Positions 5,191-12,168 of a DNA stretch of 13,755 nt are shown piece after piece. The position numbers and the translations under genes are program-made. Source of the DNA: Ramlibacter tataouinensis (GTDB taxonomy: Bacteria; Pseudomonadota; Gammaproteobacteria; Burkholderiales; Burkholderiaceae_C); contig DIZF01000001.1 in assembly GCA_002427815.1 (NCBI GenBank), positions 121,206 through 134,960 of the forward strand. Reading direction: 5' to 3'. The notes under the pieces are model-generated. The model did not search any database. It was not told the origin of the DNA and was given only the letters and a program-made list of their open reading frames with translations. How positions within the stretch are numbered: the stretch's first letter is position 1; each line of letters starts with the position of its first letter.

Positions 5191-7341
5191 ATGGAAGTTT
5201 CATTCAGTCACGAGATCGAGTCATTGCGCCTGGGCGCGGGCCAGACCTTTCATGGCGAGGGCATTCTCGCGATCACAAAAGCCCTGTTGCAATCAGGGGT
5301 AGCCTATGTCGGCGGCTACCAGGGCGCGCCGGTTTCGCATTTGCTGGACGTGATGGTGCAGGCCAAGCCCTACATGGACGAGCTGGGTGTGCACGTGGAA
5401 GCCTGTGCCAACGAAGCGTCCGCTGCCGCCATGCTGGGTGCGTCGATCCACTATCCGCTGCGCGGCGCCGTCACCTGGAAATCGATAGTCGGCACCAACG
5501 TGGCTTCGGACGCGCTGTCCAACCTGTCGTCCCCGGGCGTGAAGGGCGGCGCGCTGATCGTGGTGGGCGAAGACTACGGCGAGGGCGCCTCGGTGATCCA
5601 GGAGCGCACCCACGCCTACGCGCTCAAGTCCACCATGTGCCTGCTCGATCCCCGGCCCGACCTGGGCGTGATGGTGCGCATGGTCGAGGAAGGCTTCCGG
5701 CTGTCCGAGACTTCCAACATGCCCTGCATCCTCGAACTGCGCATTCGCGCCTGCCATGTGCGCGGCAGCTTCGAGGCCAAGGACAACCGGTCGCCGGCGG
5801 TTTCCACCCGCGCGCTGATGCAGGACCCCGCCGGCTTCGACTACGCCAAGCTCGCGCACCCGCCCGCGACGTTTCGCCAGGAAAAGCTCAAGGGCGAGGA
5901 GCGCATTCCGGCCGCGCGCCAATACATCGTCGACAACCGGCTCAACGAGCTGATGCCCGGCAGGCACCAGGATCTGGGCATCATCGTGCAGGGCGGCCTG
6001 TACAACGCGCTCGTGCGCAGCCTGCAGCAGCTGGGGCTGGCCGATGCGTTCGGCGCGAGCGAAATCGCGCTGCTGGTGCTCAATGTCACCTGCCCGCTGG
6101 TGCCCGACCAGATCGCGGGCTTTTGCACCGGCAAGCGCGGCGTGATCGTGGTGGAGGAAGGCCAGCCCGAGTACATCGAGCAGGAGATCGCGACGCTCTT
6201 GCGCCGGCGCGACATCCAGACCCGGCTGCATGGCAAGGACCTGTTGCCGGCCGCGGGCGAGTACAGCGTCGAAGTGCTGACGCAGGGACTGACCCAGTTC
6301 GCCGCCAGCTACCTGCCGGGACCGGCCACCGAGTCCGCCAGGCGCTGGCTGGCCGGCAACCGCGAGCGGCGTGCCGCGGTCGCGGCGCAGCTTGACAAGG
6401 CGCTGCCGAATCGTCCGCCCACTTTCTGCATCGGCTGCCCCGAGCGGCCGGTGTTCTCGGCGCTCAAGCTGGCGCAGCAGGACGTGGGGCCGGTGCACAT
6501 CGCGGCCGACATCGGCTGCCACGCGTTCGGCACCTTCGAGCCGTTCTCCATGGGTCATTCGATCCTGGGCTACGGCATGAGCCTGGCCAGCCGCGCCGGG
6601 GTCTCGCCGATGATGCAACAGCGCACCCTGTCCATCATGGGCGACGGCGGCTTCTGGCACAACGGGCTGCTGACGGGGGTGCAGAGCGCCCTCTTCAACC
6701 ACGACGACGCCGTGCTGCTGATCTTCAAGAACGGCTATTCGTCGGCCACCGGAACGCAGAACCTGATCTCGACGCCGGTCGGCGAGTCCACGGAAATGAC
6801 CGACGACAGGATGGGCAGCCTGACGCACACCAACACCACGATCGAGTCCACGCTGCAGGGGCTGGGCGTGCAGTGGCTGCGCACCGTGCACACCTACCAC
6901 GTGGACAAGATGCGCGCCACGCTGAAGGAGGCCTTCACCAGTGACTTCAACGGCCTGAAGGTGATCGTGGCCGAGGGCGAGTGCCAGCTGGAAAGGCAAC
7001 GCCGGATCAAGCCCTGGATCGCCAGCCTGCTCAAGACCGGCAAGCGGGTGGTGCGCGTGAAGTACGGCGTCGATGAAGACGTGTGCAACGGCGACCATGC
7101 CTGCATCCGCCTGTCGGGCTGCCCCACGCTGACCATCAAGGACAACCCCGATCCGCTCAAAGTCGATCCGGTGGCCACCGTGATCGACGGCTGCGTCGGC
7201 TGCGGGCTGTGCGGCGAGAACGCGCAGGCCGCGACCCTGTGCCCGTCGTTCTACCGGGCCGAGGTGATCCAGAACCCCAGGTGGCATGAACGCGTGTTCG
7301 AACGGGCGCGAAGCGCCGTAGTTCGAGCACTAAGGCCCTGA
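5191..7341 (+). CDS. iorA: Indolepyruvate-type 2-oxoacid:ferredoxin oxidoreductase, alpha (TPP/Fe-S) subunit
   Basis: A 716-residue cytoplasmic enzyme subunit. IorA with IorB converts an arylpyruvate (or other 2-oxoacid) plus CoA to acyl-CoA and CO2 while reducing ferredoxin. The N-terminal half (about 20-350) is the pyrimidine and core region typical of 2-oxoacid oxidoreductases (GYQGAPVSHLLDV, VEACANEASAAAMLGAS). The TPP-binding domain contains CIGCPERP (413-420), ADIGCHAFG and GDGGFWHNGLL (484-494). The C-terminus (about 628-690) is a ferredoxin-like domain. Its second motif is normal at the start (C668-x2-C671-x2-C674) but the final Cys-Pro is nine residues on (C684). Its first motif reads C632-NGD-HA-C638-IRLSG-C644-P, with Asp635 where the middle Cys is expected. 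The start at 5191 is the first Met before conserved sequence; a TTG at 5113 is in frame but adds an unlike Pro-rich stretch. iorB follows after 62 bases. The true substrate is unproven. Confidence 0.9.
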   Translation: MEVSFSHEIESLRLGAGQTFHGEGILAITKALLQSGVAYVGGYQGAPVSHLLDVMVQAKPYMDELGVHVEACANEASAAAMLGASIHYPLRGAVTWKSIVGTNVASDALSNLSSPGVKGGALIVVGEDYGEGASVIQERTHAYALKSTMCLLDPRPDLGVMVRMVEEGFRLSETSNMPCILELRIRACHVRGSFEAKDNRSPAVSTRALMQDPAGFDYAKLAHPPATFRQEKLKGEERIPAARQYIVDNRLNELMPGRHQDLGIIVQGGLYNALVRSLQQLGLADAFGASEIALLVLNVTCPLVPDQIAGFCTGKRGVIVVEEGQPEYIEQEIATLLRRRDIQTRLHGKDLLPAAGEYSVEVLTQGLTQFAASYLPGPATESARRWLAGNRERRAAVAAQLDKALPNRPPTFCIGCPERPVFSALKLAQQDVGPVHIAADIGCHAFGTFEPFSMGHSILGYGMSLASRAGVSPMMQQRTLSIMGDGGFWHNGLLTGVQSALFNHDDAVLLIFKNGYSSATGTQNLISTPVGESTEMTDDRMGSLTHTNTTIESTLQGLGVQWLRTVHTYHVDKMRATLKEAFTSDFNGLKVIVAEGECQLERQRRIKPWIASLLKTGKRVVRVKYGVDEDVCNGDHACIRLSGCPTLTIKDNPDPLKVDPVATVIDGCVGCGLCGENAQAATLCPSFYRAEVIQNPRWHERVFERARSAVVRALRP

Positions 7342-7350
7342 GACCTTGCG

Positions 7351-7388
7351 GGACAGATCAAGAATTGCGCAGCAATTTTGCTCTGTCC
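7351..7388. repeat. Long hairpin / REP-like palindrome between iorA and iorB
   Basis: The 62-base gap between the two subunit genes is mostly one stem-loop. GGACAGA (7351-7357) pairs with TCTGTCC (7382-7388), and AATTGC (7363-7368) pairs with GCAATT (7372-7377) around a 3-base GCA loop. The segment between the two helices pairs apart from one bulged A and one mismatch. There is no T-run after it, so it is not a normal terminator. I recall similar AATTGC/GACAGATC palindromes scattered through Comamonadaceae genomes, which would make it a dispersed repeat. Its position could affect mRNA processing or the iorA:iorB expression ratio. Confidence 0.7.
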
Positions 7389-7403
7389 TCAACTGATTAA
7401 ATC

Positions 7404-9008
7404 GTGAACACCTCCCGACCGATCACCCTTCTCATCTGCGCCCTCGGCGGCGAAGGCGGCGGCGTCCTCACGCAATGGCTGGTCGAGATCGCGCGGCAGG
7501 CCGGCTATGCGGCGCAGAGCACGTCCATTCCCGGTGTGGCCCAGCGCACCGGCGCCACCACCTATTACCTCGAGGTGTTTCCGGTGCCGCTGGCGCAGCT
7601 GCAGGGCAAGTGGCCGGTGTTCAGCCTGAACCCGGTTCCCGGCGCGCTCGACGCGATGGTCTCGTCCGAGCTGCTGGAAACCACCCGGCAGATCGGCAAC
7701 GGCATGAGCGCGCCGGATCGCACCACCGTCATCACTTCGTCCAGCCGCACCTTGACCACGCAGGAACGCATGCAGCTGGCCGACGGCCGCGCCGACAGCG
7801 CCGATCTGCTCAAGGTTGTAGCGGCCTTCAGCCGCGAGCACCATGTGTTCGACATGGGCGCGGTCGCGCAACAGGCCGGCACGGTGGTCAGCGCGGTGAT
7901 GCTCGGCGCCATCGCCGGCAGCGGCCTCTTTCCCTTTGCCCGCGAAGTCTATGAAAGCGTGGTGCGCACCGGCGGCGGCAAGTCGGCTGAAGCCAGCCTG
8001 CGCGGCTTCGCACGAGCCTTCGAGATCGTGCAGCCAGGGGCGGGCTCGCCCGCCGCTGTGCCGGGCGCCGGTGCAGGACCCGCAACGCAGAGCGAAGCGG
8101 CGCCCGGGACCAAAAGCGCGCGCCTGCCGCCCGCCCTGGCCGGCCAATTTCCGGCGTCTGTGCACGACATGCTGGCCCTCGGCCACGCTCGCATGCTGGA
8201 GTACCAGGGCGCCGCTTACGCGCAGCTGTACCTGCAGCGGCTGCGGTTGGTGCTGGAAGCCGAGCGGCAAGCCGATCCCGGCGCCAGGCATGATTTCTCC
8301 ATCACCCGGGAGATGGCGCGCTGGCTGGCGCTGTGGATGGCGTTCGACGACATCGTGCGCGTGGCCGACCTCAAGAGCCGGGCGAGCCGCTGGCAGCGGG
8401 TCCAGGGCGAGGTCAAGGCCGGCGGCGCCGACCTGCTGCGCGTCTATGACCATTTCAAACCGGGCGCGCCCGAGTTCGCCGCCCTGCTGCCGGTGTGGCT
8501 GGCGCAGCGCGTGCTGCGCTGGGACCGTCAGCGGGTGTTCAAGGGCAAGACGCCCTGGGCGCTGCCGCTGAAGATAGCGACGCATTCGGCCAGTGGCATG
8601 GTCGCACTGCGCGCGCTCGCCGGGCTGAAGTGGTTGCGCGTGTGCGGCAGCCGCTATGCCAACGAGCAGGCGATGATAGGCAAATGGCTGGCGGCGGTCG
8701 TCGACGGCAGCCGGCGCGATTGGCGCCTCGGGCACGAGATCGCGTTGTGCGGCCGCTTGATCAAGGGCTACGGCGCCACCAACGAACGCGGCAAGGAAAA
8801 CCTGCTGCATGTGCTGGACCATCTGGCGCACGGTCCCTCGGCCGCCGCCGCCGCGCAGGCCATCGCGGCGGCGCGCGACGCGGCGCTTGCGGACGACGCC
8901 GGTCTGGCGCTCGATGCGACGCTGGCGCTGCATGGCGCACCGGCCCGGCCGCTGAAGGAACAGCCGATCCGCTGGATGCGGCGCCCGCCGGCCCCAGGGA
9001 AAGCCTGA
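7404..9008 (+). CDS. iorB: Indolepyruvate-type oxidoreductase beta subunit with C-terminal DUF6537-like extension
   Basis: A 534-residue partner of IorA. Residues 1-208 are the pyruvate/ketoisovalerate oxidoreductase gamma-type domain, with the CoA/subunit-contact glycine loop LGGEGGGVLTQWL (14-26), SIPGVAQRTGATTYY (41-55), FDMGAVAQQAGTVVSAVMLG (149-168) and GGGKSAEASLRGF. A Gly/Ala/Pro-rich linker (about 210-245) leads to a mostly helical domain of about 280 residues, including MARWLALWMAFDDIVRVADLK (304-324, ends quoted as MARWLAL and VADLK) and RLIKGYGATNERGKENLLHVL (451-471, core KGYGATNERG). I assign this to DUF6537 from memory. Stand-alone archaeal IorB is only about 200 residues, so the extension more than doubles the protein. 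The start is GTG 7404, the only one giving the normal N-terminus; no Shine-Dalgarno sequence is seen, so initiation may depend on the hairpin just upstream. The TRAP genes follow. Confidence 0.88.
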   Translation: MNTSRPITLLICALGGEGGGVLTQWLVEIARQAGYAAQSTSIPGVAQRTGATTYYLEVFPVPLAQLQGKWPVFSLNPVPGALDAMVSSELLETTRQIGNGMSAPDRTTVITSSSRTLTTQERMQLADGRADSADLLKVVAAFSREHHVFDMGAVAQQAGTVVSAVMLGAIAGSGLFPFAREVYESVVRTGGGKSAEASLRGFARAFEIVQPGAGSPAAVPGAGAGPATQSEAAPGTKSARLPPALAGQFPASVHDMLALGHARMLEYQGAAYAQLYLQRLRLVLEAERQADPGARHDFSITREMARWLALWMAFDDIVRVADLKSRASRWQRVQGEVKAGGADLLRVYDHFKPGAPEFAALLPVWLAQRVLRWDRQRVFKGKTPWALPLKIATHSASGMVALRALAGLKWLRVCGSRYANEQAMIGKWLAAVVDGSRRDWRLGHEIALCGRLIKGYGATNERGKENLLHVLDHLAHGPSAAAAAQAIAAARDAALADDAGLALDATLALHGAPARPLKEQPIRWMRRPPAPGKA

Positions 9009-9063
9009 TGGCCCGCCGATCCGAATTCACTTATAAAAAGTAACTTTCGCCCACCACCTCACC

Positions 9064-9069
9064 GAGGAG
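9064..9069 (+). promoter_or_regulatory. Ribosome-binding site of dctP
   Basis: GAGGAG sits 3 bases before the dctP ATG at 9073. It is the strongest Shine-Dalgarno on the plus strand of this run, consistent with the usual high expression of a binding protein relative to its membrane subunits. Confidence 0.7.
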
Positions 9070-9072
9070 ACT

Positions 9073-10110
9073 ATGAAGAACATCCCATCGACTTTCGCGC
9101 TCACGGCGGCCGCCCTGGCCGCCGCCCTTGCGTTCGGCACGGGCATCGCCCAGGCCCAGGACAAGCCGGTCCAGCTCAAGATGTCGAGCTGGGTGCCGGC
9201 CCAGCATCCGCTCAACCCGAGCCTGCAGGCCTGGGCCGACGACATCAAGAAGGCGTCCAACGGCACCATCACCGCGACGCTCTTTCCGTCCGAGCAGCTG
9301 GGCAAGGCCTTCGACCACTACGATATGGCGCGCGACGGCATCGCCGACTTCGCGTACGTGAACCCGGGCTACCAGCCGGGCCGCTTCCCGATCATCGCCG
9401 GCGCCTCGCTGCCGTTCCTGTTCGCCAACGGCAAGGGCGGCACTGCCGCCATCGACGCCTGGTACAAGCAGTACGCGGCGCAGGAAATGAAGGACGTGAA
9501 GGTCTGCTTCGCCTTCGTCCATGATCCCGGCACCTTCCATGCCCGCAAGAAGATCACCCTGCCCACCGACATCAAGGGCATGAAGATCCGCCCCGCCACC
9601 AGCACCATCGGCCAGATGGTCACCTCGCTGGGCGGCACCAACGTGCAGTCCTCCGCGCCCGAAGCGCGCGACATGCTCGAGCGCGGCGTGGCCGACGCCA
9701 TCACCTTCCCCTGGGGCTCGATCGTCCTGTTCGGCATCGACAAGGTGGTGAAGTACCACATGGACGTGCCGCTGTATGTCACGCCGTTCGTGTGGGCCAT
9801 GAACAAGGCCAAGTACGACAGCATGTCGGCCGGCCAGAAGAAGGTGATCGACGACCACTGCACGACCGAATGGGCCGAGAAGGTGGCCAGTCCCTGGGCC
9901 GACTTCGAGTTCGGCGGCCATGCCAAGCTCGCGGCCGAGGCGGGCCACGAGGTCTACAAGCTCACCCCTGATCAGCTCAACGCCTGGCGCCAGGCGGTGG
10001 CGCCCGGCGAAGCGCAATGGGCCGAAGGCGTGAAGAAGGCCGGACAGGACCCGAAAGCCGTGATGGACTCGCTCAAGGCCCAGCTGGTCAAGTACAAGGC
10101 GGCGCTCTGA
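9073..10110 (+). CDS. dctP: TRAP transporter substrate-binding protein (DctP family)
   Basis: A 345-residue periplasmic solute-binding protein of a tripartite ATP-independent transporter. Residues 1-28 are a signal peptide (KNIPS start, long Ala-rich core, cleavage after AQA before QDKPVQ). The mature protein shows the DctP fold signatures: LKMSSWVPAQHPLNPSLQAW (35-54), ITATLFPSEQLGKAFDHYD, DIKGMKIRPATSTIGQMV (166-183) and the helix-strand segment around PEARDMLERGVADAITFPWG (196-215). Arg173 in KIRP is the expected carboxylate-binding arginine of this family, and R158 may help, so the ligand is very probably an organic acid anion. It precedes both permease genes and follows iorB by 64 bases, which suggests its ligand feeds the oxidoreductase directly or after conversion. 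The specific acid cannot be read from the sequence. Confidence 0.95.
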   Translation: MKNIPSTFALTAAALAAALAFGTGIAQAQDKPVQLKMSSWVPAQHPLNPSLQAWADDIKKASNGTITATLFPSEQLGKAFDHYDMARDGIADFAYVNPGYQPGRFPIIAGASLPFLFANGKGGTAAIDAWYKQYAAQEMKDVKVCFAFVHDPGTFHARKKITLPTDIKGMKIRPATSTIGQMVTSLGGTNVQSSAPEARDMLERGVADAITFPWGSIVLFGIDKVVKYHMDVPLYVTPFVWAMNKAKYDSMSAGQKKVIDDHCTTEWAEKVASPWADFEFGGHAKLAAEAGHEVYKLTPDQLNAWRQAVAPGEAQWAEGVKKAGQDPKAVMDSLKAQLVKYKAAL

Positions 10111-10132
10111 CGCTGCTGGCCGTTCGGGCCGG

Positions 10133-10178
10133 GCCCGTCGTTGCTTCCGGATCGCGCTGAGCTTGTCGAAGGACGGGC
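10133..10178. repeat. Dispersed-repeat fragment with CTGAGCTTGTCGAAGG core
   Basis: The dctP-dctQ gap holds an inverted repeat GCCCGTC (10133-10139) / GACGGGC (10172-10178) enclosing CTGAGCTTGTCGAAGG (about 10157-10172). This core and its complement are familiar as a very common intergenic repeat in proteobacterial genomes. The nearby CCGTTCGGGC at 10120-10129 also resembles the flank of that repeat. It may be a degenerate or rearranged copy. A fold would leave a large loop, and no T-run follows. Confidence 0.6.
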
Positions 10179-10202
10179 TCGGCGCGCTCGGATGATGTGA
10201 AC

Positions 10203-10724
10203 ATGACCAACAAGAAAAATTTCGCCGACCGCATGATCAGCACGATCGAGTGGCTGGCGGCGATGTTCGTCGGCATCGTCGCGCTGAACATCTTCGTGGC
10301 GGTGGTGCTGCGCAAGTTCTTCAGCACCTCGATTCCGGATGCCTATGACTTCGGCCGCATGCTGCTGGGCATCCTGATCTTCTGGGGCATCGCGGCCACC
10401 AGCTACCGCGGCGGCCATATCACGGTCGACCTGATCTGGAGCACGGCCGGGCCGCGCCTGAAGCGCCTGATCGACATCTTCGCCACGCTGGTGCTGCTGT
10501 TCGTGGTGACCGTGCAGACCGCCATGCTGTTCGACAAGGTGCGCGGCACCTATGTCGACCATGTGCTCACCTACGACCTGAACATCCCGACCTGGCCGTT
10601 CTACGCCGTCGCCTGGGCCGGCGACGTGTCCGCGGTGGTGCTGATCGCGATCCGGACCTGGCGCCTGATCTTCCACCCGGAGGCGCTCAGGCAGGAGCAC
10701 CCGGCACACCATACAACCGAGTGA
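10203..10724 (+). CDS. dctQ: TRAP transporter small permease (DctQ family)
   Basis: A 173-residue inner-membrane protein with four hydrophobic segments at about 15-36, 50-68, 90-111 and 131-152, the expected topology of DctQ-type small subunits. The family signature region is visible in RKFFSTSIPDAYDFGRMLLG (37-56) and in the conserved RGGHITVDLIW (69-79). It pairs with DctM to couple ion-gradient-driven uptake to the DctP-bound ligand. The start is taken as ATG 10203; a GTG two codons upstream (10197) is equally possible and neither has a clear Shine-Dalgarno sequence. It lies 92 bases after dctP, a long gap filled by a repeat, and 90 bases before dctM, where the subunit genes often nearly touch. 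The repeats may have separated a formerly tighter operon. Confidence 0.93.
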   Translation: MTNKKNFADRMISTIEWLAAMFVGIVALNIFVAVVLRKFFSTSIPDAYDFGRMLLGILIFWGIAATSYRGGHITVDLIWSTAGPRLKRLIDIFATLVLLFVVTVQTAMLFDKVRGTYVDHVLTYDLNIPTWPFYAVAWAGDVSAVVLIAIRTWRLIFHPEALRQEHPAHHTTE

Positions 10725-10762
10725 GTAATATTTGAGCAACGCAGAACCGCTTCAAGTTGCGA

Positions 10763-10812
10763 GGGCCCCCTCGGGGGGCAGCGCAGCGGCATTGGCCGCC
10801 AGCGTGGGGGCC
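10763..10812. repeat. Comamonadaceae-type GC-rich intergenic repeat between dctQ and dctM
   Basis: The gap contains GCCCCC-TCG-GGGGGC (10765-10779), then AGCGCAGCGGCATTGGCCGC with its own GCGGC/GCCGC stem (10786-10799), then AGCGTGGGGGCC (10801-10812), whose G-run can also pair with the first C-run. This GGGCCCCCT...GGGGGGCAGCG...AGCGTGGGGGC pattern is a dispersed repeat I recall from many Comamonadaceae genomes. It ends 2 bases before the dctM ATG, so its folding could hide or supply (GGGGG) the ribosome-binding region. Confidence 0.7.
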
Positions 10813-10814
10813 AC

Positions 10815-12116
10815 ATGAGCACCGACGCCATCGCCATCCTGGGCTTTGTGGTTCTGTTCGCCCTGATGCTGCTGCGCGTGCCGGTCGGCATGGCCATGGG
10901 GCTGGTCGGCGTCACCGGCTACAGCTACATCGTGGGGCCGGGTCCGGCCCTCAAACTGGTCGGGCAGACCTCGATGCGCACCGTCACCGACTACACCTTC
11001 GGCGTCATCCCGATGTTCATGCTGATGGGCGCACTGGTGTCGGTGTCGGGCGTCAGCCGCGAGCTGTTCAAGGCCGCCAACTCGATGATCGGCCACCTGC
11101 GCGGCGGACTCGGCGTGGCCACGGTGATCGCCTGCGGCGGCTTCGCCGCGATCTGCGGCTCCTCGGTCGCCACCGCCGCCACCTTCTCCAGCGTGGCGTA
11201 TCCGGAGATGCGGCGCTTCGGCTACCCGCAGTCGTTTTCCACCGGCGTCATCGCCGCGGGCGGCACGCTCGGCGCGATGCTGCCGCCGTCCACCGTGCTG
11301 GCGGTCTACGCCATCCTCACCCAGCAGGACATCGGCAAGCTGTTCATGGCCGGCATCGTGCCGGGGCTGCTGGCGATGCTGATGTACGTGCTCACGATCA
11401 TGATCATCGTGCGCGTGCGGCCGGGCTGGCTGCCGCGCGGCACCGTGAAGCCGTGGAACGAGCGGGTGGCCGACCTGAAGAACGTCTGGGCCCCGCTGGT
11501 GCTGTTCCTGTTCGTCATCGGCGGCCTGTACGGCGGCTTTTTCACGCCGACCGAAGCGGGCGGTGTCGGCGCGAGCGGCGCCTTCCTGCTCGGGCTTGCT
11601 CGAGGCAAGCTCAATCGCACCAACATCCGCGAAGCCCTGTTGTCGGCCACGCGCACGGCGGCGGCGGTGTTCACGGTGCTGATCGGTGCCCTGCTGTTCG
11701 GCTATTTCCTCACCATCACGCAGAGCCCGCAAAAGCTCACCGTATTCCTCACCGGGCTGGGCGTCGGACGCTACGGCGTGCTGGCGATGATCATGCTGAT
11801 GTACCTGGTGCTGGGCTGCCTGATGGACGCGATGGCAATGATCATCCTCACCGTGCCCATCATCTTCCCGGTGATCACGCACCTGGGCTTCGACCCGATC
11901 TGGTTCGGCATCATCATCGTGATGACCGTCGAACTGGGCCTGATCCATCCCCCGGTGGGCATGAACGTGTTCGTGATCAAGAGCGTGGTGCATGACGTGA
12001 GCTTCACCACCATCTTCAAGGGCGTGCTGCCTTTCGTCGCCACCGACATCCTGCGGCTGGTCATCCTGATCAGCTTCCCGATCCTTGCGCTCTGGCTGCC
12101 AACCAGAATGGGATAG
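10815..12116 (+). CDS. dctM: TRAP transporter large permease (DctM family)
   Basis: A 433-residue, very hydrophobic inner-membrane protein of normal DctM length, the ion-coupled translocation subunit of the TRAP transporter. Family signatures are present: LRVPVGMAMGLVG (20-32), IPMFMLMGALVSVSG (65-79), GGFAAICGSSVATAATFSSV (108-127), GYPQSFSTGVIAAGGTLG (136-153) followed by the MLPPST loop, FFTPTEAGGVGA (242-253) and VELGLIHPPVGMNVFVIK (372-389). The protein shows the inverted-repeat arrangement of roughly a dozen membrane segments typical of the ion-transporter superfamily. The start ATG 10815 directly follows a GC-rich repeat whose GGGGG may act as a poor Shine-Dalgarno. It is the last gene of the iorA-iorB-dctPQM run. 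No T-run terminator is visible after it; the 140-base gap to the next gene holds short GGGAT/ATCCC repeats only. Confidence 0.96.
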   Translation: MSTDAIAILGFVVLFALMLLRVPVGMAMGLVGVTGYSYIVGPGPALKLVGQTSMRTVTDYTFGVIPMFMLMGALVSVSGVSRELFKAANSMIGHLRGGLGVATVIACGGFAAICGSSVATAATFSSVAYPEMRRFGYPQSFSTGVIAAGGTLGAMLPPSTVLAVYAILTQQDIGKLFMAGIVPGLLAMLMYVLTIMIIVRVRPGWLPRGTVKPWNERVADLKNVWAPLVLFLFVIGGLYGGFFTPTEAGGVGASGAFLLGLARGKLNRTNIREALLSATRTAAAVFTVLIGALLFGYFLTITQSPQKLTVFLTGLGVGRYGVLAMIMLMYLVLGCLMDAMAMIILTVPIIFPVITHLGFDPIWFGIIIVMTVELGLIHPPVGMNVFVIKSVVHDVSFTTIFKGVLPFVATDILRLVILISFPILALWLPTRMG

Positions 12117-12168
12117 CGACCGATCCCGCTACCAAGGGATAACGCGGAGTGCCAATGCCCCTGCGACT

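Noticed and set aside
5293..7287. 664-codon open frame antisense to iorA
   Set aside because: The sense strand has full family motifs over the same region. The antisense translation is Arg/His/Ala/Gly-rich without recognisable domains, as expected from a GC-rich coding strand.
7389..8933. 514-codon open frame antisense to iorB
   Set aside because: Same low-information composition; the sense frame is clearly a 2-oxoacid oxidoreductase subunit.
9008..9043. 11-codon ORF overlapping the iorB stop (TGATG) and ending before dctP
   Set aside because: Too short to support, has no conserved signal, and could easily occur by chance.
9029..9045. AT-rich patch TTATAAAAAG before dctP as an internal promoter
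   Set aside because: It resembles a -10 element, but no -35 partner is visible at a suitable distance.
10752..11995. Two long open frames (one antisense, one shifted) over dctM
   Set aside because: Both are rich in Arg/His/Asp with no hydrophobic pattern; the DctM frame has all transporter motifs.
12110..12140. GGGAT / ATCCC / GGGAT repeats after dctM as a terminator or switch
   Set aside because: The stems are only 5 bp with loops of 8 bases, and no T-run follows.
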